DNA from: Candidatus Deianiraea vastatrix
GTDB lineage: Bacteria > Pseudomonadota > Alphaproteobacteria > Rickettsiales > Deianiraeaceae
Length of the DNA: 64,000 nt
Assembly: GCF_007993655.1 (NCBI RefSeq)
Contig: NZ_CP029077.1
Span: 174,413-238,412 of the forward strand
Reading direction: 5' to 3'
Shown here: one piece after another, positions 44,401 to 52,766 of the stretch
How the letters are laid out: each line of letters starts with the position of its first letter
How positions within the stretch are numbered: the first letter of the stretch is position 1
Position numbers and translations under genes: made by a program
The notes under the pieces: model-generated
What the model saw: the letters and a program-made list of their open reading frames with translations, nothing else
Databases searched by the model: none
What the model was told of the DNA's origin: nothing

Positions 44401-44632
44401 CCAGGTTGGTCTCTGTCTCGCCTCTTTTGTAAGCATAGCCTAAAATATCTCCAAATATATCATTTAGAAAATCGGTTTGTAGCTGTTCTTCGTTTTTTGT
44501 AGTGGTTTGAAGCAAGTTGTTCCACCTCTCAAAAATTTCTCTTGCATTTTTGATTTTATCGCTGTCTATATTCCTGTACTCAGGAAGTTTCCTTTTTAGG
44601 AACGATGGATTGAACAAGGAATTAGTAGACAT
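41480..44632 (-). CDS. Type IIG (Eco57I-like) restriction-modification enzyme
   Basis: The 1050-residue fused nuclease-methyltransferase-specificity protein. The N-terminal nuclease (about 60-185) shows PDGILG...VVIELKDQ, a PD-(D/E)xK site. The gamma-type N6-adenine methyltransferase has motif I LDPACGSGAFLVA (about 465-477) and motif IV VVGNPPYG (about 600). The C-terminal third is the target-recognition region, ending with a coiled coil. It starts 24 nt after an ATG-TAA minimal frame (44651-44656, minus strand) with candidate promoter TTGCTT-17-TATAGA. First gene of the operon with ATPase, phosphatase and OLD nuclease. Confidence 0.93.
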   Translation of the reverse strand: MSTNSLFNPSFLKRKLPEYRNIDSDKIKNAREIFERWNNLLQTTTKNEEQLQTDFLNDIFGDILGYAYKRGETETNLEKEEKTELDGQKPDGILGFFTHENKNCRVVIELKDQKTSLDAKQNRQKDNRTPVEQAFGYVSKYQGTEFVIVSNFKEIRLYKSNYQGKYHEFKIEELARSEAKQREFFLLLSKNNLFTTEKSTSPTHKLLEDNTKEEESIEKRFYNDYKDLRKKLFNHLREQNPTKEPTNLLSKTQKLLDRVIFVCFCEDLNLLPDKIFTKLLKTTQEAFVEITIWQQIKGLFNAIDKGGREKNINKFNGGLFARDIELDELVLQDDILKEIIKISDWDFGSELTVNILGHIFEQSITDLEEIKADISGETHDKKQGKRKKDGVFYTPEYITRYIVEEAVGGWLNDRKTELEIDKLPELTEDDLVKKSKKPSKKAQIHIDFWNSYAKTLQSIKVLDPACGSGAFLVAVFNFLEKEWLTLSETLRKLGDDEQAGLFSYSQIYKHILKNNIYGVDLNPESVQITKLSLWLKTANRSEELTTLDANIKCGNSLIDDASVETGFYINNEGERVSLAFNWQNEFSAVSENGGFDVVVGNPPYGVDFDEKQKEYLSNFDSSVPDYEIYIYFISKGMYLLKNGGKLFYIFPNTFLSTLYGANYRKQIIDNHSLICIANLSDDKTFDEANVRTCICGFQKGIKDYKCTVTEYTNKFDIVKTITKQDLLDNHENLLSFISVNEDAKRIIDKIKIHSKLSDFFDVSQGYIPYDKYRGQSEETIKNRIYHSTTKLDEAYKIEIKGEDVKPYYLNLETGQYVKYGKHLANPREQKYFINPRVLIREIVSQKLIATYTEEECYNNPSVINVIAKDKNELSLAFILGIINSKLIGFYHNVTSPKAKKGLFPKILINDIRNLPIPNIPLTDQHPFVEKAQTMLTLTAQLNDKTKAFVDYFVGKFKAKLPVDKEFKITRNLENWHTLEFADFIKELAKQKVSLSSTDEFDFKPLFDREKKACVELQSKITRTDAEIDKMVYTLYGLSEEEVKIVENLVV

Positions 44633-44714
44633 TTTTTTAATACAAAATCATTACATCTTTTTTCTTTAATCTATAAACTAGCAAATCACAAAAAGCAAGT
44701 AAAAGGGTTTTACG

Positions 44715-44736
44715 ATTTTGAACACGTGTTCAAAAT
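44715..44736. repeat. Perfect 22-bp palindrome centred on ACACGTGT
   Basis: Core TTTTGAACACGTGTTCAAAA flanked by A and T. The same 20-mer is at 53595 and a variant is at 50347. It lies 21 bp after the C39-like gene stop and upstream of the type IIG promoter. Confidence 0.9.
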
Positions 44737-44756
44737 ATATATCAAGCTACACTTTT

Positions 44757-45458
44757 TTACTCCACAACTTCAATCGCTTTTGTTATAAACTCAAATATCT
44801 TATATTCGCTAACTGGGAAAATTCCCTCCTCAGGGTCGTAAATATACTTACCATCGGAAACTATAAAATGCCCAGAACGTATACCACGATTTTTCACTAA
44901 CAGTATTGCGGATGAAGTTGGTTTTGATAAGCAAAAGTCTGTAATTTTCATTTCTCCCATCTTAAATTGAACAATGTTTGCCGTTTTTATACCGTATTTC
45001 TTTAGATACCTTCTTATTTCCTCAGAAGGAATATAACCTTCCGAATGTTCACCTCTACCAGTTCTCTCATAAGACTTCTTGGTTTCTTCAAATATTTCAT
45101 TGTAAGTCTTTCCAGTTAGTATCGCAATGCAGGTCATACCGCAGGTGTATCCGTGAACTTGAAAAACGAGCTTATACCTTGCGTCGTGGTATTTTGTATT
45201 GTGTTCCATCGCAATGGCATCCAATTCCTTTTCGGCTTTTTGTGCTTCAAGCTCTTTTTTAGCGTCCTGTTTGTTTATGTATGCAATTATAAACGGCAGT
45301 AAAATGGGTAGTAAAATCCATAAAGCCAAGAAAATTGGCGTAAGTAGTGGTACTATAAAATAAACACCCACGCACACACTAAGTGCAACAATATTACTTG
45401 ATGTTTTTCTGCCAGTTATTACTTCATATAGCTTTCTAATTTGCGGGAGGATGGACAT
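44757..45458 (-). CDS. Membrane-anchored C39-like peptidase
   Basis: The 233-residue protein has two hydrophobic helices near the N-terminus (about 22-60), a short coiled coil (about 65-85) and a papain-like C39 domain: GYTCGMTCIAIL (catalytic Cys near 106), GHFIVSDG (catalytic His near 199) and the YDPEEG Asp. C39 peptidases normally cut double-glycine leaders of bacteriocins inside ABC transporters; this one has no ABC domain. No substrate peptide or transporter is evident nearby. It is divergent from XRE3. Confidence 0.75.
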   Translation of the reverse strand: MSILPQIRKLYEVITGRKTSSNIVALSVCVGVYFIVPLLTPIFLALWILLPILLPFIIAYINKQDAKKELEAQKAEKELDAIAMEHNTKYHDARYKLVFQVHGYTCGMTCIAILTGKTYNEIFEETKKSYERTGRGEHSEGYIPSEEIRRYLKKYGIKTANIVQFKMGEMKITDFCLSKPTSSAILLVKNRGIRSGHFIVSDGKYIYDPEEGIFPVSEYKIFEFITKAIEVVE

Positions 45459-45491
45459 ATTTTAATAAAATTCATACCAATATTTAGACTA

Positions 45492-45507
45492 AATACTTTT
45501 TAGTATT
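45492..45507. promoter_or_regulatory. Inverted repeat between C39-like gene and XRE3
   Basis: AATACT, loop TTTT, AGTATT: a perfect 6-bp inverted repeat 34 bp upstream of the C39-like gene, a candidate XRE3 operator. Confidence 0.35.
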
Positions 45508-45649
45508 CATACACAATACTTTTACATATCACTTACTTATAGTCAGTTAAATTTAAAAAAGCAAGATAATAATACTTACCGCCACTCTGTAGCTTATTTG
45601 GAACATAATTAATATACTGATTTATATTCGGTATTTATTAGTTAGAAAT

Positions 45650-46009
45650 ATGCCTGGAGCAAATCAAAAATATGCCGAGGTCTGGAAAGAACTTGGAACA
45701 AAAGTACAATTTTTACGCAAAACAGCTGGTCTTAGTCAAGCAAAACTAGCGGAAAAAATTGAAAAAACAGAGGACACAATTTCAAATATTGAGCGTGGTA
45801 TCGGTTGCACCAAACTTGAAACCTTAATCGATATTTGCGATGTGCTTGGTACAAATATTATCGATTTATTCTCACTAAAAAACGTTGACTATACTTCTAA
45901 AAAGAAATCTGAGCTTGTCAGGCAAATCATTGATATTATTTCATCCTACAAAGAAAAAGACATTGAAAATATTCTTACTATTTTGGAGAAAATAGGTGAG
46001 ATTGAATAA
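45650..46009 (+). CDS. XRE-family regulator 3
   Basis: A 119-residue regulator with helix-turn-helix at about residues 15-70 (VQFLRKTAGLSQAKLAEKIEKTEDTISNIERG) and a helical C-terminus. It diverges from the C39-like peptidase gene with 191 bp between them. Downstream is a 318-bp gap holding a 73-bp tandem duplication, then the lipoprotein gene on the other strand. Confidence 0.9.
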   Translation: MPGANQKYAEVWKELGTKVQFLRKTAGLSQAKLAEKIEKTEDTISNIERGIGCTKLETLIDICDVLGTNIIDLFSLKNVDYTSKKKSELVRQIIDIISSYKEKDIENILTILEKIGEIE

Positions 46010-46187
46010 TGCGTAGTATTCAATTTTGAAAAATGTAAATTTTCGTTTGTCAATTATTTGCTCCCAGTTCTTGACATAGCATTTTTACAATTCTTATACC
46101 CTTTCTATGATTTTGGTTTATGAAATATATAAAATTTGTTTGTTTATAGCGATTATAGACATCTACGCCATAATTTTACACTTACCC

Positions 46188-46333
46188 TTTGAATGGTCTT
46201 GACGAATGAAATTTATATTTACTATATATTGCCATTAATCAGATATAGAAAGAGTTACTCTTTGAATGGTCTTGACGAATGAAATTTATATTTACTATAT
46301 ATTGCCATTAATCAGATATAGAAAGAGTTACTC
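46188..46333. repeat. Perfect 73-bp tandem duplication
   Basis: Copy 1 is 46188-46260 and copy 2 is 46261-46333, with no visible difference. Each copy holds TTGACG followed after 17 bp by CTATAT, a plus-strand promoter-like pair. The right copy contains the stop codon of the lipoprotein gene. The rest of the gap 46010-46187 shows nothing recognisable. Confidence 0.95.
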
Positions 46334-46924
46334 ACTATAAAAATCTACGAAGCCACTATCTTCATGGTATGGACTTGTTTTCTTTATTAATTTTATATCG
46401 CAATTTCTTAAAAGTCGTGGAACGTCCTTAAGGCTAAAATATGATACTGCTCGAGTATCTATGTCGGTCATTAAATAACTCATTGCAACATCCTCATCAA
46501 TCTTACTCAAATCTATTGCCGATATTATTTCAATACTATCTCCAAGCGCAATATCTCTTAGTCTTTTATATTCCCCATCATAATTTATTTTGAAATTAGC
46601 GGCTAATTTTTCCTTATTGAGTGAATTGCTATTTTTCTGCATCAAAACAGCAAATTCATAGTCAATGGCAGCGCTTTTTGTTGTACAGTAAGACACTAGG
46701 GTCTTTATCTTTTCCATGCTTAAATTGCATTTACCCTTTGCATAATCTACTTCATCTACCATTGTCTTTGGATTTTTAACGCTTTTTGCAAAAATACATT
46801 CTGCCACAAACATACCATCTTCTTTAAGACCTATTTTTTGAAAATATTCCTTATTCGTCATACATCCTGCGAGTAATAGAGCTGAGCAAAAACTTAATGC
46901 TGAAATTTTTTTAACATTCTTCAT
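46328..46924 (-). CDS. Lipoprotein divergent from XRE4
   Basis: A 198-residue protein from ATG 46924 (MKNVKKISALSF), with lipobox LLAGC placing the lipidated Cys near residue 20. The mature part is helical with scattered Cys and is of unknown family. An upstream promoter TTGCAT-17-TATAAT on the minus strand is good. An inverted repeat at 46996-47018 may be the XRE4 operator. Its stop lies inside the 73-bp tandem duplication. Confidence 0.68.
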   Translation of the reverse strand: MKNVKKISALSFCSALLLAGCMTNKEYFQKIGLKEDGMFVAECIFAKSVKNPKTMVDEVDYAKGKCNLSMEKIKTLVSYCTTKSAAIDYEFAVLMQKNSNSLNKEKLAANFKINYDGEYKRLRDIALGDSIEIISAIDLSKIDEDVAMSYLMTDIDTRAVSYFSLKDVPRLLRNCDIKLIKKTSPYHEDSGFVDFYSE

Positions 46925-46995
46925 GAAAACCAAAACAATTTATAATGACATAACTTTAACGGATTATAAACATGATTTTTTTAAAATGCAAGAAT

Positions 46996-47018
46996 AAAGT
47001 ATGCTTAAACCATACTTT
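46996..47018. promoter_or_regulatory. Inverted repeat upstream of lipoprotein gene
   Basis: AAAGTATG (46996-47003) and CATACTTT (47011-47018) with a 7-base spacer, just upstream of the -35 of the lipoprotein promoter and 107 bp before XRE4. Operator candidate. Confidence 0.45.
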
Positions 47019-47124
47019 TATAAAAGATATTAGAATAATAGCAGGTTTGTCTTCGTGGTAAATCCAGTTTTATCGTATATTATTCCATTAATTCGTATTC
47101 TGAATTAGTTAGATTATACATTAT

Positions 47125-47472
47125 ATGGAAAATAAAATAGATTATAAGGAAACATTACGCTTGCTTGGTTTGCGAGTGCAACTTTTTAGAAAACAAAAGC
47201 ACATTACTCAAGAAGAGCTTGCGTTTAGAATTAACAAGTCGAAAGATACCGTTTCAAATATTGAGCGTGGTTTGGCTTTTGCACGCATTGAAACGCTTAT
47301 TGATATTTGTAATGAACTTTCGGTTGAGCTAAGGGATTTATTTGATTGCCCGATTTCAAACGATATTACTACCAAAAAAGCACGGATGATTAAGGAAGTT
47401 TCTCAAATCTTTGCGAGTGAAACCGAAGAGAAAATTGAAAAATATTTAGAGATGATTAAGTTAATGGGTTGA
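47125..47472 (+). CDS. XRE-family regulator 4
   Basis: A 115-residue regulator; helix-turn-helix at about residues 15-70 (VQLFRKQKHITQEELAFRINKSKDTVSNIERG), followed by a helical tail. It diverges from the lipoprotein gene and ends 17 bp before the convergent stop of the 47490 gene. Its upstream region shares a TTCGTGG element and TTCGTAT with the XRE1 upstream region. Confidence 0.9.
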   Translation: MENKIDYKETLRLLGLRVQLFRKQKHITQEELAFRINKSKDTVSNIERGLAFARIETLIDICNELSVELRDLFDCPISNDITTKKARMIKEVSQIFASETEEKIEKYLEMIKLMG

Positions 47473-47489
47473 GGGTATACATACGGCGT

Positions 47490-48233
47490 TTACTCAATCA
47501 CAAAATCATCCGCAATTTCACCAACATGGCTTTTTCCTGTAGTTACTTCTTCTATTCTTGCATCATCGCCAGAAATTATAGCTTCCAGTACTGCTTTTAT
47601 TTCATTTGCATCATCTAGTGGTTTATAACCTTCATAGTCAGGTTCGTATTTTTTAGCATCACCGATTGCCAATTTCATCAAATTCCATTTAGCCGCGTCA
47701 TGGTATTGTGCTTCTTGTCTTAGCGACTGCCTCATTTTCATTCGTTGAAGTTCCAGTGCGTCTGCTTTTGCAACTTGGTCATGTTCTTTTAGAGCTAATG
47801 CACGCATCTGGTCTTTAAATATTAGGCTTTCACCCAGTTGCTGATTAAAGCTAACTCGCGAAACTTGTTTACAGATGTGCGATGCTAATTGCTTTCTAAG
47901 TCTCCAAACATGCACAAGTGAAATGTTAAACGCTGAGGCTATTACATTGTTTGGAAATCTTTTTAATACAAATGAATTTAATATGCGCATTCTGAACTCT
48001 TCTGCCACTCTGTTGCCGTATTTCATTTTTATGAATTTATACTTACCTGCAATACCTTGAATGGCTTCAAGATTTGTTAAATCCATTCTTTCTATGTCAG
48101 AAAGCTCACCCTCTAAGTCATCCTCGGTAGCTTCGCTTAATACTAGTTTTGACTGTTTTAAATTACTTTCAGAAAGTCCTTTTCTTGGTCTGCCGATTGG
48201 TCTTTTTTGTCCGTGAGTGCTTCTTGTCGCCAT
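47490..48233 (-). CDS. Putative DNA-binding protein with AT-hook
   Basis: The 247-residue protein begins with KRPIGRPRKG (about residues 11-20), an AT-hook-like GRP motif. The middle (about 80-125) has FPNNVIASAFNISLVHVWRLRKQLA, a helix-turn-helix. The C-terminal half is helical and acidic. It could be a regulator or a terminase-small-subunit-like protein; I cannot decide. An ATG-TAA minimal frame (48246-48251, minus strand) lies 18 nt upstream of the start, within a TTACATAATATGTAA palindrome. It is convergent with XRE4. Confidence 0.6.
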   Translation of the reverse strand: MATRSTHGQKRPIGRPRKGLSESNLKQSKLVLSEATEDDLEGELSDIERMDLTNLEAIQGIAGKYKFIKMKYGNRVAEEFRMRILNSFVLKRFPNNVIASAFNISLVHVWRLRKQLASHICKQVSRVSFNQQLGESLIFKDQMRALALKEHDQVAKADALELQRMKMRQSLRQEAQYHDAAKWNLMKLAIGDAKKYEPDYEGYKPLDDANEIKAVLEAIISGDDARIEEVTTGKSHVGEIADDFVIE

Positions 48234-48441
48234 ATTGCAAAAGTATTACATATTATGTAATAAATATGTAAGAAAATATACTAAAAAGCAAGGAAAATAC
48301 TGGGTTTATTGAGATTTAATTTTTTTAAAAAATTGTTTGGTTGTTGTCAAAATTAGTAGCCTTGACATTGAATTTTGATATTTCGCAAATTTTATTTTGG
48401 TTTTAAATGGTTGTGGTTTGGTTGTTTGAAATTAAATTACT

Positions 48442-50196
48442 TCAAACTTCACCCGATACAATAACCTTGCCAGTCACTTTTGCAATCAGTGTTATCAACT
48501 CTTTTTTTCTATTTTTATAAAATGTTTGAAAGTCATCGTTACGTAAAGCAACGCTATCAATCAAATGAGATACCAAGGCATCATCAATTCTGGCATTATC
48601 TTCTTGTAACTTTGGCAAATATAAGCTAGGAGCATCCCCTCCTATCGCTCTGTTGATGTCAGCAGATATTATTGCCTTATTTACAATAGAGTGAGTTTGA
48701 AATGGGTCAATCTTATTCTTTTCACACCAGTCTTGCGGAAAAATATGGTGATGGTCAAGAGGGTTATCAAAGTGAATACTCGTATCAAGTCTTTTACAAC
48801 TCTTAAAATCAAGACAATCTTTATTTTGCAGAATTAAAGCCAACACACCTTTATAAACCGCACTTCTTTTTGTGCTAACTTCATCAATTCTGTCTTCTCT
48901 AAAACTGCTACGCTCTATTGTGGTAGGTTGGTTGCCATTTTTATTAATCCAGCTTACAACCTCTTTAACATCTTTGGCTGCCTTAGTCTCCGTTGCAGAA
49001 CCGTACATCTCGCCAAATACACCACACCAATACCACTGTCTAATTTTTTGCCTAATGTTGTCTGATTTATATTCCTTATGCAAAATAGCAAGAATTGCAG
49101 CAAGAGGTACTAATTGATTATGATACGGAATATCTTTGCAGTGTAGAATTTTTTCACTATGCAAAAATTCCGCTACTAACTTTAACCCATCATAAGCCTG
49201 TTCTTTATATTTGCTGTACTCAGATAGTGATAATTTTAATACCGCTTCTTTTGTACATAATGGATGTTCATTATTGCTAAACGTTGATAGTAGGGTTACA
49301 ATTTGCAAAAACTGCGTTTTCTCAAGCAAATTTAACAGAGGAAGTTTACGAAGTTTTGTTGTAATGTGTCCGAACTTATGCTTATCGGACGGATGAAACC
49401 AGTCATCCCTTAATTGATAATCGCTGGCAGCATATTTTGCGGTTAATAACTCAAAAACATCCAAAGCAACACCTCCAGTATTTACTTTTTCAAAAATCAA
49501 ACAAATTGCATTAAGCGGTGTATCTTTGCTGAGTTCTATAGTTGGTACTTCATACTTTGTGATTTTGTCTATGAAGTTTGTCCTAAAATATTCAAAAAAT
49601 TTAAACCTCTCTGCGAAGCAATCATTGCCACGACTTTGCACGAAGCCACTTTGCCAATCACTGTAGTCAAAAATTTTGTTCAACGGAAAGCATTCCCTTT
49701 CATACTCTTTTTGTGCAGTTGATAAATCAATACCGCTAATCTCAAGACTATTGTTTTCTTTTTGTATTCTATTTGCCGGGATGCTAAAAATAGCATCTTC
49801 AAGATTGCCATCGGCAAATTCCTTCAAGTTGATGTAGTAGAATAATTTTTCTTTTCTATCCTCAACTTGTATCGCTTGTTTTGCCATTAACGAACCGTAG
49901 AGGGAAGTAATTCTTTGCTGACCATCCAAAAGGAGCATTTGCGCAGAGTTATTATGATTATTGATGACATTCTCTATAGTTCTTGTTTTAAACTTAACGT
50001 CATTTGTAGAATTCGCATCGTATGCAAGACACATGATTGAACCAATAGGAAAACCCTTTGCTACACTAACAATCAAGCTTTTTATTCTATCATCATCCCA
50101 AACCCATCCACGCTGAAAATCAGGTAACTGAATAAGCTTTTCATCTACTTTTTTAAGAAAATCAGCAAGCTGTTGTTTGTTTGGCGTAAAGCTCAT
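48442..50196 (-). CDS. GmrSD-like DUF262/HNH restriction protein, second type
   Basis: A 584-residue DUF262 protein, unlike the one at 22560 in most of its length. N-terminal motifs: LPDFQRGWVWDDDRIKSLI (about 18-36) and LLDGQQRITSLYGSL (about 93-107). The C-terminal nuclease site is DHHHIFPQDW near residue 490, followed by NKAIISADINRAIG. Family members are modification-dependent or nucleotide-gated nucleases acting against phage DNA. It is a single-gene unit between the AT-hook gene and the palindrome at 50347. Confidence 0.87.
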   Translation of the reverse strand: MSFTPNKQQLADFLKKVDEKLIQLPDFQRGWVWDDDRIKSLIVSVAKGFPIGSIMCLAYDANSTNDVKFKTRTIENVINNHNNSAQMLLLDGQQRITSLYGSLMAKQAIQVEDRKEKLFYYINLKEFADGNLEDAIFSIPANRIQKENNSLEISGIDLSTAQKEYERECFPLNKIFDYSDWQSGFVQSRGNDCFAERFKFFEYFRTNFIDKITKYEVPTIELSKDTPLNAICLIFEKVNTGGVALDVFELLTAKYAASDYQLRDDWFHPSDKHKFGHITTKLRKLPLLNLLEKTQFLQIVTLLSTFSNNEHPLCTKEAVLKLSLSEYSKYKEQAYDGLKLVAEFLHSEKILHCKDIPYHNQLVPLAAILAILHKEYKSDNIRQKIRQWYWCGVFGEMYGSATETKAAKDVKEVVSWINKNGNQPTTIERSSFREDRIDEVSTKRSAVYKGVLALILQNKDCLDFKSCKRLDTSIHFDNPLDHHHIFPQDWCEKNKIDPFQTHSIVNKAIISADINRAIGGDAPSLYLPKLQEDNARIDDALVSHLIDSVALRNDDFQTFYKNRKKELITLIAKVTGKVIVSGEV

Positions 50197-50346
50197 AAGT
50201 AATTAGTGACCATATTTTTTATATAAAAATATAAAGTACAATCTTATAAAAAGCAAGTGGAAAGTATGGAGAAACGAGGTATTTATTAAATTGCAGGCTA
50301 TCCCGCACCCAATTTTTTATCTTGCACAACCAACTACTCTTTTTAT

Positions 50347-50364
50347 TTTGCACACGTGTTCAAA
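50347..50364. repeat. Variant palindrome, hybrid of the two dispersed palindrome types
   Basis: TTTGCACACGTGTTCAAA: its right half equals that of the ACACGTGT type, while the left half begins GCACA as in the CAGCTG type. One base pair of the palindrome is broken (50351/50360). It lies 8 bp after the stop of the 50372 gene. Confidence 0.75.
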
Positions 50365-50371
50365 TTTTCTT

Positions 50372-51868
50372 TCAAGCATTAATAACACTCAGCATTTTTT
50401 GTGAAAATGCAGCATATCTTGGATGCAACGGATAAGATATAAAACCTGTAGTGTTCTTTTTTCTTAAGCTTCTTTTTCCTATAATTATATTAGCATCTAT
50501 CATTTTGTTTATTATCATATTTTTAATTGATAAGCCGTCTTTTGCTTCAGTAAGGCGGTTTTGCGTGAGTAGCATTTGTACTATTTCATTTACCTTTGGT
50601 TTATCGTTTGGAAACAGCTTTGAAAGTTCCATAATAAGCTCTGTTAGTAACTCAAAAGCCGTTAGATTGTTGTTAATCGTGTTAATGTTTACATAATCGG
50701 ACATTTTCCTCAAAATAACATTAATTCTACTTACTGCTTCGTTTATAACCCTTTCCATAAACTGCGGAAGCTGGTTAAAGGTATTCAACCCCTCTGCGCC
50801 GCAAAACTGCTTCACGTTTCTACTAAATGCTTCTTCAAATCTTATTCTATTCATTGTTTTTGCATATATTTTTAAAACTTTTGTTTGCCCGGAACCACTT
50901 ATATTCACTTGAATACATCTTGATTTACCTCCAGATGCGCCGCAGTGGTACGAAATCGGTAGCTCTGCTTGACTGGAGTTAAAAAGCACATCCGTAAGCG
51001 ACATATCTCTAAAAATATTTCTATTTTCTCTCTCACGTTCTCCTTCAAGGGCATGGTCAACAAATGTCATGTCGTCAACCAATGCGTTTATAACAGGTGT
51101 TAGATAATAAACATTATATACGGCGTGGTTTTGTGTCGTTTTGTATTCAAAATATGTTTCAATCGAACTGATTGATATTTCTGTTTGACCGTTCAGCCTA
51201 AGATAAAACGGATGACCTGCAATTATATGCTCTCTACAGTCATCATACTGCTGGCAGTAATGGTGTTGAATTTTGTTATCAAGCCATTCTATCGCTTTTG
51301 CTATTATAATTGATGTATACTGCGGAAAATGACCTCTTGTAGCATTATATAGCTCTTCATTTAGAAAATTGTCTTTGTCATCTAAAGTTTCTTGTCGCTC
51401 ATGTTGGTAAGTAAATAAATCGTTACCTACCTCCATTGAAGCAAGAGTATTGGCTGTCAATTCATGGGGTCTATTTTTGAAATGGACTGCAAGAAATCTT
51501 GTTTGGTTAATAACCATGTCAACGGTACAAGTTAAGCCGTTTCCCTGTTTGTCCTTCATAAACTCTAACCTAGTTCCGCTTAACATGTTATGTATATTCC
51601 CATCTGCTGGATTAACCTCTGCGTCAATTCTTTTTCCTCGTGACTTAACTCTATAAAACATCTTCATATTGTTTCCACAGGAAACTATTTTAAGAATATA
51701 CTCTATTTGCGAGAATAAACTTGAAATGTATCTTAATTGAAATCTGACATGCACTCTATCAAATGAAGCATCTGCATTAGTTACTGTAAGATTATTTACA
51801 TTATATAACTTTGGATATTCTGCTATAGTATTATTATCACTATTTACTTCACTCGTTACATTACTCAT
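50372..51868 (-). CDS. Unknown 498-residue protein
   Basis: I do not recognise this protein. It has no signal peptide or membrane helix. The middle (about 325-350: GQTKVLKIYAKTMNRIRFEEAF) recalls the K-Y-K...RFE segment of rolling-circle initiators, and a C-terminal winged-helix-like part (about 430-498) follows. An ATG-TAA minimal frame (51878-51883, minus strand) lies 15 nt upstream and a second at 51898-51903. It stands alone, 91 bp after the DUF488 stop. It may be the initiator of a third, eroded element, but this is a guess. Confidence 0.5.
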   Translation of the reverse strand: MSNVTSEVNSDNNTIAEYPKLYNVNNLTVTNADASFDRVHVRFQLRYISSLFSQIEYILKIVSCGNNMKMFYRVKSRGKRIDAEVNPADGNIHNMLSGTRLEFMKDKQGNGLTCTVDMVINQTRFLAVHFKNRPHELTANTLASMEVGNDLFTYQHERQETLDDKDNFLNEELYNATRGHFPQYTSIIIAKAIEWLDNKIQHHYCQQYDDCREHIIAGHPFYLRLNGQTEISISSIETYFEYKTTQNHAVYNVYYLTPVINALVDDMTFVDHALEGERERENRNIFRDMSLTDVLFNSSQAELPISYHCGASGGKSRCIQVNISGSGQTKVLKIYAKTMNRIRFEEAFSRNVKQFCGAEGLNTFNQLPQFMERVINEAVSRINVILRKMSDYVNINTINNNLTAFELLTELIMELSKLFPNDKPKVNEIVQMLLTQNRLTEAKDGLSIKNMIINKMIDANIIIGKRSLRKKNTTGFISYPLHPRYAAFSQKMLSVINA

Positions 51869-51959
51869 ACACTAAGTTTACATTTTTACTCTATTTTTTA
51901 CATCATTTTACACACTATAGAAGAGGATTAAAAGAATTTACAAGGTTTTTGATGATTTG

Positions 51960-52766
51960 CTATAAATTAACAACCTCAACCTCGCTCAAGCTCTCCGCCA
52001 AAACATGCCTATGGCAGCATTTATAATCCGCTTCAAAACAGGTTATAGCAATAAGTTTATCTTGTTCTAAAATTTGCAAAAGTCTTTCAATGTTCCTCTG
52101 TTTTGATGGAAGGTTGTTTTTGTAATCTTCGAATAGTTTATTCTCAATATTCTTCACGCCATTTCCAAACAAATCATAGCCGTTTGACGAAGAATTTTTT
52201 GCCGTTTTCAATTCTTGCCTTTTTTCACTTTCAATGCCAAGTTCGGGAATGTGAATGTATTTTATATCTGATTTTTCCAAACAATATTGAAATTCCTTTT
52301 TGCTAAAACCAAACTTGTTTGAATATGCGTTTTTACGAACATCAACAAGAGTTTTTATGTGGTTTGCAAGCAGTTTGTTAATATATGTGTCAATCGAAAT
52401 TCCTTCGTACCCTATTGTAAATAGGGTATTTTTCTCTCGCTGTGGTTGAAATTCCAGTTTTGGCAATACAAATTCCTCGCCTTTTGCAATTTTATTTTTT
52501 AACCCCTGGACCGCCAATTTATCTTTCATCTCTAAATCAAAAGCATAGCGTTTTTTGCTTAAATAGTCTTTGGCAATAAAGGTTTTTATGTCATTTTCAA
52601 GCTCGCAAGAAAAACAATTAACAAAGTCATAATTTATTCCAGTTTGTACTTTATACCACTGCACATATTTTTGAATTTCTTCAAGCGGAATATTTAACTC
52701 TTGTGAAAGTGACAACACTATTTTATATTTGGACTGCATGGCTTTGGCACAAATTAATTTCTGCAA
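51960..52766 (-). CDS. DUF488-domain protein with extra N-terminal domain
   Basis: The 268-residue protein has a C-terminal DUF488 domain (about 118-265): LFTIGYEGISIDTYINKL, VDVRKNAYSNKFGFSKKEF and the Cys-rich ending CFEADYKCCHRHVLAE. The first 110 residues are an unidentified helical extension. A start at 52739 is also possible. It overlaps the upstream 266-residue gene by 44 bp. DUF488 proteins are of unknown biochemical function but are frequent in defence islands. Confidence 0.78.
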   Translation of the reverse strand: MQKLICAKAMQSKYKIVLSLSQELNIPLEEIQKYVQWYKVQTGINYDFVNCFSCELENDIKTFIAKDYLSKKRYAFDLEMKDKLAVQGLKNKIAKGEEFVLPKLEFQPQREKNTLFTIGYEGISIDTYINKLLANHIKTLVDVRKNAYSNKFGFSKKEFQYCLEKSDIKYIHIPELGIESEKRQELKTAKNSSSNGYDLFGNGVKNIENKLFEDYKNNLPSKQRNIERLLQILEQDKLIAITCFEADYKCCHRHVLAESLSEVEVVNL

